The notes beneath the pieces were generated by a model that saw only the letters and a program-made list of their open reading frames with translations, was not told where the DNA came from and searched no databases. From the NCBI GenBank assembly GCA_035236585.1, contig CP141137.1, positions 11,362,327 through 11,426,326 on the forward strand: a stretch of DNA of 64,000 bases, in the 5' to 3' direction. The DNA is from Warburgia ugandensis (Eukaryota; Streptophyta; Magnoliopsida; Canellales; Canellaceae). Below, piece by piece: positions 38,556 through 49,880 of this stretch (its first letter is position 1; the number at the start of each line of letters is the position of its first letter). A program made the translations under genes and the position numbers.

Positions 38556-41500
38556 CTCTACTACGTAAAGATAAACTAAGCGAAATATGAATGATAGAAC
38601 GTCGTGATATAAAGTCAATCACAGTTGCCTCCTAACATTAATAAAAAACGTCAGTGGAGAAAGCAAGGAAAGAAGATTATGATGCTTTAGAACCTAGTTT
38701 CTAAGCAAGCTTATTATCAAAACAAATGTTGAAACAATAATACATGGCAACAAATAATATAGGCAAAACCAAAGTATACTAGTAGAATGAGGCTGTTAAT
38801 ATGAATATCAAAGATAAAAAGTAACAAAATTACCAATAGAGAAGACAAAGAAAAGTAGCAGCCAAGGAATTGAAGATTTCACCAAAAAGCAAAGACTATT
38901 AGCAAACTTAGAAACATATATGTATAAAAATCTGACCAAGAACTTCAAAAAGAGAATCTATGAGATAAAGCATATAATGAGAAAGAAACTAACATAAGCT
39001 TAGGAATATCCTCAATTGGATGATGTTACCTTCTGATTTTAAGAATTAAGAATTCCAAAATGGAACTCTTCTAATGAATAGCACTATAGATGTCAACAAA
39101 AGAAGCCATAATCTATAATCTCATGTAAAAAAGCATTTAAGCAAAATGTTCATGGTTCTACAAATACTTTAGCTAATGACTAGTCAAAATTTAAGAAACC
39201 AAGCAATAATAAGCTATTTTTCTAAAGAAAAATAAATTTCATTAGTGAGGTAGTTCTAGCAAAACTATCAAAAAGTAAAAATACAACAATGTTTAGTGTC
39301 AAGTGGTCACCTATCCCCACGAGATTGATGGTGCTCCAAATATCTCACTGCCTTTAGAATCTAAAGAAACACTTCTACATGGTAATTATTTTGATTTATT
39401 TATAAGAAATTTTTTGAGACAAGAACTTATTTGCATCCATTTTATAGAAAATCTACCTACCTGTGGTTCATGAGGCACTATATCACAAATTCAAATTGGC
39501 ATATGAAGTAATTGCAATTAGAACTAGCTTCTTCTTTTTTTTTAAGTTGACTAAGATTCATTAAAAATGAGCTTGCTTGATATGAAGCACAGTGTTCTCA
39601 TCAAATTTACTTATTGTTGCAAAATATAAAGTGGAGTAGCTTGAAACCTGAGAAGGCACTACTCCAACCAATTTGAAAACATATAAATTAACATGATAGT
39701 TTGATACAAATTATCAACAAATTTGATTGTAGAAATTACAGGCAGAACTTGAGTTATCTCTCAAAGAAAAAGACAAAGGAAGTCAAAAGTGGAGTTTTTA
39801 TAGGTATATAATGACTTGAACTTCATATAATTGTGATACATACACCCAAGTATACAATATTTTCCTTATTCCAACCACATGCATTATGATCATAACCATA
39901 TTTCATTTAAAATAATATTTCACACAAGTTAATTAAACATAGAAGTAACACCATCATTCATAACAGGAGTGCAAACAATCCATTTTAATTAGGAAGTGAG
40001 TTATCTATGATAGATTTAAATAGTGCCTAATGCAATAATAATTCATTTAATGATTAAAGCTTCAAGCAATTAACAAGTTGTATTACCTAAACTAGAATTC
40101 TAACATGAATCACATTAACTTTAGGTAAGCATGTAATGCACATGACCAAATTAAGAAATCAAACATGAGGTAAATATAAATCTTAGTGACCAGCAGAATG
40201 GGTCTCTCCTAGCCTTAAAAACCAAATTTAAGAATGGTCACAAATATATGACTCAATTATAATCATACTTACAATTTTAGGAAAATCTACTTGGCATCCA
40301 TACCTAACTTCAAACTCTCTTAATTTCACATGACATTTCCCAAAAATATAGGCCAACATTTCAAGGCACAACTCCAAAAGTCAAAGCACATCTAGTTCAA
40401 TTTAAGCCCCAAATTACAGCCACTGACTCATTTTAGTCTAAAACCACACATGAAGGTCTAAAGTCCTAGGACCTGTTTCCCTCACCAACAATGAATGAAC
40501 AAGGTTCTCAATGGTGAAGCAAAAACCAGTAACAAACTCTGTAAGCTTCTGGTCAGTCTCCATGACTAATCTTCTATATGCATGATAAAACAGAACATTT
40601 GGCATCATTCAATCCACTTGTACATATCAATAAAGTTCTATCATCCATAACACATTAAGTGCAACATTTCAAAACTTAAGCTTCAAAAACAAAACTACTC
40701 ACAAACACCAAATCTTTTAAATGAATTGAAAACATTGTATTAAATATATATGCAAATGAAAATTTAGAAGTAGCATTCACCAATTTCAGTTGGAAGTTAA
40801 GTGATGAATGATCCTTAAAATGAAATTGCCTACTCTAATACAACCCAGTCAATGAGGAATTTCAAAAGAAAAATATTGAACATGTTGTAGCTCTAAACTA
40901 AGGAGCGCAACCGAATAAGAACCGCCACTTTAAGGATTGAACATGCCCAAACATTTTTTCTATATGACCACACAAGATCTAGAACTTCTCTTGTTACGAC
41001 TCTTAGAAATTAAGCATCTAGCAAAAATGGTGTTTAACTTCAATCACTTGTTACAAAAAAAATAGAGTAGAAACACTTCAATTCTTAAAGATTATGCCCT
41101 ACACCATTAAACCACAATTTTACTCATGTTGTGTTTTCTTTAAAATAGATAAGTGTGCTGAACATAATTAACCTAGTTTGCCAATTATTTTCTTTGCATT
41201 AGACATGCCAAACAGAGATTAAACTCAAGAAAATGTATCTACAACAAGTTCTAACTGCAAGAAAAAATCGCACATGCATGGTATCTCCTATTTAAATCAA
41301 ATTCTACATGTGAAAGCTCAAATCTAAAAATTGTACAACATGCATGACTAAGAATTTATGGATCTAGTATAGCTAGTTGCATGAAGGTAAGCATTTCGTG
41401 ATCACAACTCAACACATTTTACACGAGCCTATAGATTTAGCTCAACCAGTTGCAAAACTATAAACTCTTAGATTAAGAAACAGAAAGTGAGTTAGAGTTT

Positions 41501-43615
41501 ATTTTTCAAGTTTTTGGCTAGGGTCAAGGAAAAAGCAAAGCTCGAGGGCTAGATATATGTGATTATGGTACTCATGAAACTTCACCTTGGATTTATCATT
41601 CCTCTCTATGCTTACTTGCTTAGTGCCTAAGTATGAGATTGAAGGGTCTTGTGGTGATAAATCAATGAGGGAATGTGGCAGAGGAAAGGTCATTGTATTG
41701 TTTAGTTAGGCTGCATAAGATTCTTATGGATTAGATGATCACTACTACTAATATATGTTAAAATTGAAGTTTTTGTCCTTTACATGAGGACCATTTGCTA
41801 TCATATTGTGTATAGACCATAGATTGTGTTGCCTTCTATATTTGACCAAATCACTGCTCTTTATGCTTCCTTCTTTTTTTCTATTTTTTCATTATTTTTA
41901 TTCTTTCCCATGACTTTTAATGTGGAGGCATGTGTGGTTTAGCTACTTGGCTGATGAGTAGTTTAATTTTTTTCCTATTTAATGCTTTCCTTTTGTGGAT
42001 GTGAAGTACACTACTCTCTCATGTTATTTTTATCCAGTTTCTCATGTGTTTATTTCTAGTCGCCATAAAGAGTGAAAGTAATGTACTCTATCCAATGCTA
42101 TAGTCAACAACACAACCAACATTAGTGAGAATTATTTAAGCAAATTTTGTCCTCTTAAGCTCAATCTACTAGGTAAAATCTTGAGTAGGGAAAAAGAGAA
42201 GTCTTATTCAATTTTATTCTAGTGTCTTTATTCTTGTTCTTTTCTTAAAAGAATACACAGGTTGGGGAACATGACACATTAGAAAGGACACACTTTCCAT
42301 AACCACCAAATTTGTATGTCTACAATCAAAGTACTCACCATTAGTAAGAAATTTGACTTATACTTAAAAATAAATACATGATATACTACAAAGAAAAAAG
42401 CAATTCCTAACACAATTGATTAGGGATTGAGAGTGGAGTAAACAAACAAGTAATAATAACTAGTTTGGCACACACCATGAAACCAAGACAATCTAGACCA
42501 CAAAAAAATAAGTATTTTAGAAAGCAACAGATTAGAAATCAAAAGTGAAGATGGTTCTAAAAAAATTCCATTAGAGAATGGAGTTGGGATTTTTACTAGG
42601 GTTTTGGAGAAGAGAACCAAATGGCTATACTTTGAAAATAAACAAGGTTGAAATTTCTGCTTGTCTAAGAATACAAAATCTTGCATAAAGCTCAAATTGA
42701 AGCTTCAACTTTCTATAATTCCATTGGACAATGTCAAAAACCGTATTAAAAGTTGTTATTTGCAACAAGAGCTTAGTGGCGAGTGGAAATTGTAAATAAT
42801 AGTAGGAAATAACAAGATCCCATCTATTTAAGAACATCTTTATTTAGAGCCAAAATTTAGGGCTAAGAATGGAAAATTCCCATCTTGAGTATGTTTTATA
42901 AGGCTGAATTACATATGAGTTTAAATTCATGCTATTAAGCACTATTGAGGTAACTTAAAGGCTCATGGATCTTACTTGACTAGATTGAATAAAGTAACAA
43001 TCTTGGATAAGTTACCAGTCCTCTTTGATAAAAGGAAACGATGCTTCTGGCCCTTCTTTTTATCATTCCCTTGCTCCTATTTTTCACATAATTTTAATAT
43101 TTTAAAAGATTTTACTTTTTTTTGGGGGGGGGGGGGGGGGTGGAGCTTCTCATTGATCTTGGCATATCCTAGATGTCATAGGTACCAAATACCTCATCTA
43201 CTTGATGCCTCTAAGACTTGGTACTTACTAGGACGTGCAAATGAGTAGGTTGGATTATTAAAAAAATAAAATAAGTTGGCCCAATATGCATATTCTTTCA
43301 AGGCAGAGCATTGCATGATACAAATGAGAGAGGCTTTTTTTTTTTTTTGGCACCCAATGCATTATTTGAGTGTATCAAGTGGAGATCAAAATACACAAAG
43401 TGGACCCTTTTTAAGTGTTTTTTCCATGATCCAAAACCATTCGTCGTATTGCACCCCCCTTAAGATGGGAGAATACTGCTAAGATCATCCGATGGACATC
43501 TCCATAGTGGGTCCTTAATAGCTGGAATACAGATGGTGTTTCCTACATTGTGCACTGGTGCACAAAAAAAAAAAAAACAGAGAGGGAAAGAGGAGAATTT
43601 CTACCACAGAAGCCT
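38556..43615. other. AT-rich intergenic DNA
   Basis: About 5 kb with no supportable gene. It holds a T8G17 run at 43116-43140, listed separately. Some of it is likely the remaining terminal part of the hAT element, but I could not find its inverted terminus. Confidence 0.5.
43116..43140. repeat. T8-G17 homopolymer run
   Basis: Eight T followed by seventeen G. Such a G run is rare in AT-rich plant DNA. It may form a quadruplex, and its length is prone to assembly error. Confidence 0.9.
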
Positions 43616-43895
43616 TTGTGTGTGTAGTATTAAAGAAAAAATGAAATGCGGGCCTACCTTTTTTGCATTTTTTCATGGATCGAAGAAGTTGCCTAATGGA
43701 CATTGTCAAATGAACTGACTCTCTTAGTGTCCTTGAGCAAGCATAAGAGTACAAAAGATGAAGCACTTATAGATTTCCAGTACTCAATGACTTTGGCACC
43801 AAGGACATCTAATTGAGTCCAAATCCAATGAATGTCTTGGATCCATGAAAAATGCAAAAAAGTGGGCATGCATCCCTTCTTCTTTTTTACACAAC
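43615..43895. mobile_element. Palindromic MITE
   Basis: The left arm, about 43641-43703 (containing TTTTTTGCATTTTTTCATGG), pairs with the reverse complement of the right arm, about 43826-43876 (reverse complement contains TTTTTTGCATTTTTCATGGA). Further pairing outside runs toward GTGTGTAGTATTAAAG and TACACAACCC. The loop is about 120 bases, with no coding region. A GA microsatellite abuts the right end. Superfamily and target duplication not determined. Confidence 0.65.
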
Positions 43896-43905
43896 CCAGT
43901 TGTAT

Positions 43906-43907
<2 letters not shown>

Positions 43908-43989
<82 letters not shown>
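43908..43989. repeat. (GA)40 microsatellite
   Basis: Uninterrupted GA run of about 80 bases next to the right arm of the MITE. Confidence 0.97.
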
Positions 43990-43991
<2 letters not shown>

Positions 43992-46900
43992 CGTATCTCA
44001 TTTCAATCACAACCTCTACTCCAAGAAACCCCAACTAGCAGATTTTCTATAGGGTAACTTAGAAAAATAAACTCTCACACACCCATGCACAGCTTGGAGC
44101 CCTGTTACCTAGTCACTAGGGTCTGAGACGACTTCTGGTGCCACTATTTGAGAAGACTAACAATGGAAGTTTAATAAAGCTAGGCAAACATATTATCTAT
44201 TGATGGTTGCTCCCATCATGGCTGAGGTCAATAGATTTTGCAAATAAAGAAGAATCCAGCATTAGTTCTATGTCTGGTTAAGTCTTGATTGTTGGCTCTG
44301 CCCATGCCCTATCGTTGTCCGATCCTTAACTTCACCTAAGGCATTATACGCTATGGAATTAGTGCGACATGTTAATTATTGCAGTTTAAATTGGATATTG
44401 TCGATCAAATGGATGTAAGCATGGTTAGGATATGAATCAGATTACACTTTGAACCCAAGATCTAGCCGCCTTTGTTCATTTTTCATCGCACCCAAGATCA
44501 GATGTAATACGTTGCTTATACAGAATGCTATAGCCTGAGAGAATGTCAACGATCAATTCATGCCATAGGATTTGCAATAAGTTTTCCTTGCCAACTGCTA
44601 CCTGACACAACCCTCTTTTTTTATCCAGGCTTAGGACTAGCAGAGGCGGAGTTAACCTTTTATGCCAATACAAGAATATATGTCATTCAAATGAGTTTAA
44701 ACACTAGTTATTTCAGGTTCAAAACTCAAATGTTCATGACATCTATCCTAAAGAAACAAAGGATAAGATCATGCAACTAGCATTCTTTTGGTGCGTATGT
44801 AGTCTAAGGGAGACTCAACCAAGATGAATGGCCAACATCTTCTGAAAAAACACGTCTATTGTCATGGAAAGGGGAATGTCTATGTCCAGACGCTATTTAC
44901 ACGTCTGGAGAAAACGGTATTCTGGAGATAAATATTTTCTGACTTTCAATTGTCAAAAACTCGTAATGTTGACACAATGCGAACTTTAAAGAAACAAATT
45001 GACTCGGAGTCAATGCGGTAGAGAACTCAGATAATACCGCATAAGTTCAGAAAATGTGGAAAATGTAGAAATATAATTTTATTTTACTGTCAAAAAATCT
45101 CCGCTCTAAGAGCATTTTCACATTACCAACCAAAATAAAATCCACTAGTTTAAGCATTTTTTTTCTCTCTTGACTCAGCAAAATGCGGAAAGTCTAAAAC
45201 CGCATAGACTCAGCTGAGTTCCAAGTTGCCGCGGCACATTTTGATAATATGCTTACAAATACAGCATTTTTTAAGTAGAGTTCAGCTGCATGCTGACTAT
45301 GTTTTAAGTTTGAAGCTGGAAACTAGGAAGTGCGCCAGATAAATACACAATCTATAGCTGTTTCTCATGACTTAGCATTTGAAATTTATCCGAAGAACCA
45401 CTGCTGCAAATAATGTCATACTAGCGTGTATGATGCCCAGATGCAGCCTCGTTGCTCCCTTTTTTGGTTTGTACAGTTTTTTCCAAAGGAGATTGTCTTA
45501 CGAAATGAGATAGCTAATTTACAAATGGTAATCGGAAACAGGTAGTTCTTTCAACTAATCACACTGGTCTATTTCATGGATGCATTATGAAAGCATTCAA
45601 ATATTTACTCGTTCAAATGATGTTACAATTAGCAAGTACCTTGTGCAGACTCTTTGCCCTGTTTCTTGGTTCACTGCAAGGGACTATAGTGAAAATGCAG
45701 CCCCAGAGCAATCTTACTAAATCAAGATGGCGAATAGGAACCGCCACAAATTGTTCCCAAAAACTCAAGGCTATATAGTTGTTATTTTCTGCATTGAATC
45801 CAGATAATTAACATAAGAAAAACTAAAAAATGTTGAGTACAGCCAAAAGCTCCTCAAACAAGCACATCATCTATGTTGGCCATGTGTTCAGGTAAGCAGA
45901 GTTTTCATCTCATTGGCCATCCTGGTCCACATTCAAGAGGATAAGTCTAATGGTCTGATGACACAGATTTTTCCAAATCCTCTATGTCACCAACCAATGA
46001 AAACCCTGGATCACCCAAAAATGGGGCACTGCATATGTAGCTGTTAGCTGACTACATGCATCTCATAGTTGTTCCTAACAAATATAAAGTTACAAATAAA
46101 CAAAAAATACCAATGAACAAAGGATCTACTTGAATTCACCAGGCACATGTTATTAACATCAGGAATTATCTAACGAAGTATTGCCAGCCTCATACCAATG
46201 TTAAATTTCTGTCAGAAGATAACTATTAGCTCATCATTTATAGAGAGAGTCGACTAAAGTGGTAGTGTCTGACATATAGACAAGAACTATGAACATAAGT
46301 AGAATTAAAAGGAGACTTTCTGATGCTATTTTCTGTCCTAAATTCATGGAGCAACTTCAACTAGGTACTTCCTCGAGATTATGGAAGTCTACAGAAACAC
46401 AGTGGAGAAAGAAATAAGTACTATTAAAGCATATGATGATCCTAGTGATGAACGCAAGCTATGGCTAGGGGACAGTGTGGCTGGAGCGAGATTAACCGTT
46501 AGCAAAGCAATTTGAAGCATAGCCAACAGCCACAGGACACATGATATTTGGACAACCCAGCAACCTTATCGAGGCTTGTTATTAGATATGATATGGTCTA
46601 CAAGCCTTAACATTCAACCGTGAACCAATGCTAAGCAAGAAATCCTCAAAGGGCTGCTTACACTATGATGTTTCAGCCACTTTCCATGCACTTGTTTGGT
46701 CTCAATCTAGGGATTATATTCAGGTACAAGAGATCATATCAACCATTTTTAGTCTCCATTGAACAGTCAACAATTTCAAATGTTACTCTTTTCATATGAA
46801 AAATGAGATAAAGGAAATAACAAGGCCTATGGAAGAGAATGATGGGAAGAAAAGGAAAATTTAGCTTGAAGGTTAGAATATGCTGATCTGAAACAAAGCA

Positions 46901-47009
46901 TCTACATGCAAACCGTTCTACAGAAAAAACCATCAGAGTTTGAAAATCTAAATGGACAATCACTGAGCCAATCAATCAGGGCTTCGCCATGGTCCTAGAA
47001 TAATCCTAA
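43990..47009. other. AT-rich intergenic DNA
   Basis: No gene, RNA or intact element recognised. 46991-47009 is one copy of the target duplication of Au SINE copy 5. Confidence 0.5.
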
Positions 47010-47144
47010 AAGGGCAGCCCCGGTGCTCAAAGCTCCCGCCTATGCAGGGTCCGGAGAAGGGGTGGACCACAAGGCCCTATAGCAGGCAGCCTTACCTTGC
47101 ATTTTGCAAGAGGCTGATTCCACGCCTTGAACCCATGACCTCAA
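47010..47144 (-). mobile_element. Au SINE copy 5 (5'-truncated, young)
   Basis: On the minus strand it reads from a GGGTTCAAGGCGTGG B-box region through CCTCTTGCAAAATGCAAGG and GGTCC...CTTCTCCGGACCC to the tail GGGCTGCCCTT. It is flanked by a perfect 19-bp duplication, GGTCCTAGAATAATCCTAA, at 46991-47009 and 47145-47163. The A-box part is missing, so it was 5'-truncated on insertion. It is the least diverged of the five copies from the Au consensus as I recall it. Confidence 0.88.
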
Positions 47145-47453
47145 GGTCCTAGAATAATCCTAATTCAGAAAATTCCACTCTCTGAGAATACATAAATACA
47201 GGGAAACAAACTTCCTCTACCAGATAACTAAAATATTCAGCACGCCACAAAGCCACATTTTTTTACCAACCCTATTTTACTTAGTTAACAGCTAAAGTGT
47301 TAATAACAATAATACAGCAAAGTATCTTATAGGTATACAATTGAATTTTTATAGGCATCCTGGCTATTGATCCTGCTCAAAATCTCAACATTCATAAAGC
47401 ATGTAAAACCATAGCAAACTACAATGAGTTAACTAACAGAAAGAAATCCTTCA

Positions 47454-48078
47454 TGTAATCTCTCTGTAAATCACTGTCACATCTAAAGAGGTCAAACAAG
47501 AAAAGAAAGAAGCAAGTTTAATGGAGAAGAAGAGAAGAGAGAAAGAGAAAGTCATGTAATCAGTTAGGTTACATGATTTGCCTAGTATTATTTATAAATC
47601 AATAGTCACACACTCCCATAATCCATCTTCTCTTTTGGAAAATTACTTTTCCCTTCATATCAATAACTCAAAAAAAATGAGATTATCTAAAAAAAATCTT
47701 TGTTATACTTAATTTATATAGTTTGATCCGTATCTGTTACAGATCCCCATCCACAATAATCTTCACTTTTGGATCTGGTGGGAACGTCTAGCACCAAAGT
47801 CATTGAAAGGGAACGTCGTCAATCCCTAAAACAGACAATGTACTTTATCTGCTGAGTGCAGGACAGACAACTTCAGAACAGACTTCTCATTCATTATTCC
47901 AATTCCACCAACCTCGACTCAGATCTCCAGATGTGAAATATATTCTAGGACTAAGATGTGCTTTAGTGATAGGCCCTAGAGACTACCTCTTAGGTCAATT
48001 AATGAAGCAAAAAAATATGTAACGAGAAACACAATGAATTTGACTAATACCTACAAATAAACAAATAATCTGTCAACA
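47454..48078 (-). mobile_element. Probable 3' LTR of the copia fossil
   Basis: Directly after the copia RNase H remnant, on the minus strand, comes TGTTGACAG, a typical copia LTR start, at 48078. A TATA-like GATTTATAAATAAT lies near 47588-47601, followed by a CT-rich leader-like stretch. The far end is uncertain (placed near 47454). No matching 5' LTR was found in the window. Confidence 0.5.
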
Positions 48079-48650
48079 CTAAGTTCAAGCTAGGCTCAGC
48101 ATATATGTTACCATTTCCAGCAGCTTAGAATATATAAGAAGGGATGAACCATGAGCTAATGACTGGTAAAGATGTCAACTTGGATTTTGCGGTTTTCACA
48201 CGAGGTATGGATATCTTCTTTCTTGTGACAAGAACTCTGACAAGATGGAAGTCAACCTCAATAATGCTTAATTGTTCATGAACAAACCGATACTTGCTAT
48301 TTAAATGGTTGCTTCACTGTCAAAGTTTATAAATATTGAAAGGAAGTCCTTAACAACAGTTTCAGCCATGTCACCATACGCACTGCATAGGTTATCACCT
48401 GTACTCTGCTCCAGCACTTAACAAGAAAAGCATTTCAGTTTCTTGCTGGTCACTGTGACCAGATTAGGCCCAACAAAAAACATGATAGATTTTCTTGTGA
48501 TGCAAACTTACTCAATTAGCACCAGCATAGCTACAAATATCTCAACTAACCTTCATTCCTATAGATAAAACTCTTCCTTTTAGCACCCTAAATATATTAT
48601 AGTATCACACAAATTGCTTCCCAATCTCCATAACTCAAAGCTAATAAAGT
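48079..48650 (-). mobile_element. Ty1/copia pol fossil (RNase H end)
   Basis: On the minus strand, in shifting frames: RKSIMFFVGPNLVTVTSKKL near 48500-48435 (family pattern RRST.GYCVF.G.NL.SW.SKK), AEYR near 48400, then FVHEQLSIIEVDFHLVR with ISIPRVKT near 48285-48190 (pattern VFHERTKHIEVDCHFVR). A LTKAL-like tail and IYAEPSL then lead to the LTR start. Several stops and frameshifts make it dead. Upstream reverse-transcriptase sequence, if present, is too degraded to trace through 48650-49214. Confidence 0.65.
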
Positions 48651-49214
48651 CTTAGGAGCGTTCACGCTCTTTAACCATTGTCCCTAACTTCAGCTATTCA
48701 GATATTGATAGCTTTGACATGCTAAAAGCAAAATAGCCAAAGATTTCTCTTCAAAAAAATCTCAGTTCTAAGGTTTTGAGGGAAAGAAACTCTTTAAGAT
48801 GCCATTTAGCTTATGGAAATCTGAAAAAATGATTTATACAACATGTGATACAGGGTACCACTTCATTTACCAGAGGCTTTTGATATCCACACGTCATGTT
48901 GAGATTATCTGGTTGTCATAGATATCTTCAATCATCTTTGTGCTCTTCATGGTCAGAGGTAGCCCAAGGCGAACTTCTCTGTTGTCAACATGATCCAGAG
49001 ACATACCCTTTAGCATTTAACATAGAGCTGAAACTAGGATTCCTGGGAAGGTCAATGAGATGAGATATCCTTATTCACCAAATAGTTTGATGCTCTAGAT
49101 GGGCATGTACTCTCTTAAAATTTTCTTGACTAAACCTGTATCATGACCATGGCATCCTGTCAAAATTTCACCCAACAATGCAAATCCCGTCAGCTTTATC
49201 CACTTTTCTCAGGT
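48651..49214. other. Stretch between the copia fossil and the RTE LINE
   Basis: Possibly more decayed retroelement. The minus strand has short frames such as MSLDHVDNREVRLGLPLTMK (near 49010-48900) with no family match I can name. The sequence continues across the RTE insertion into 52843 and above. Confidence 0.4.
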
Positions 49215-49278
49215 ACCTGCAATCTGTTAATGTAACTCCGCCAATGCCGGTCCCAAGCCCGGATAAAAAAGGAGGAGG

Positions 49279-49612
49279 GTCTTGCGTCAGGTGCCAGCCG
49301 GCAAGGGGAAAGTTGAAGATGATTCTATTATTTCTTTCTTACAAATGAATATGCATTTGTATATTAGTTTGTGAGGAAGAAATGAGAATCATCTCCAGCT
49401 TCTTAAAAGATGGCAACCCTTGTATCAGGTAGCCAGCCGGCAAGGGGGAAGTTGAAGATGATTCTATTATTTCTTTCTTACAAATAAATATACATTTGTA
49501 TATTAGTTTGTGAGGGAGAAATGAAAATCATCTTCAGCTTCTTACAATATGGCCACCCTTGCGTCAGGTAGCCAGCCGGCAAGGGTGAAGCTGAAGATGA
49601 TTTTAATTATTG
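49279..49612. repeat. Three tandem 138-bp units with hairpins (RTE 5' end)
   Basis: CAGCCGGCAAGG recurs at about 49296, 49434 and 49573, about 138 bases apart. The first two units each contain a palindrome of about 90 bases: AGATGATTCTATTATTTCTT on the left, with its near reverse complement AAGAAATGAGAATCATCT (or AAATGAAAATCATCTTC) on the right, around a TATGCATTTGTATA centre. The third unit is truncated and lacks most of the palindrome. Confidence 0.8.
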
Positions 49613-49699
49613 TAATGATTTTAATGAAAATCATTTTCAGCTTTTAAAACTGTGGCAACCCCAACATGACATGAATCGAAATCTGAAATTCGCTCAAGC

Positions 49700-49880
49700 T
49701 AGGGCGTTCCCCATAAGCGACGCGCTGCATCGGATCCCGGATGCGGTGAAAAATAGGCAAGGGTTGCTAGGGCGTTCTCCCAGAAGCGACGCGCTACATC
49801 GGATCCGGGTGTAGTGAAAAATGGGCAAGGGCTGCTGGGCGTCCCCTCGGGAAGCAACGCGGCACACTCGAGAACCCAGG
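49700..49880. repeat. Three tandem repeats of about 69 bp (RTE 5' end)
   Basis: The unit containing AAGCGACGCGCTGCATCGGA and GTGAAAAATAGGCAAGGG recurs near 49703, 49771 and 49842 with substitutions. It precedes the endonuclease coding part, a position where plant RTE elements often carry repeats. Confidence 0.75.

Noticed and set aside
43832..44057. Frames with Arg-Glu repeats in three phases
   Set aside because: Translations of the (GA)40 microsatellite.
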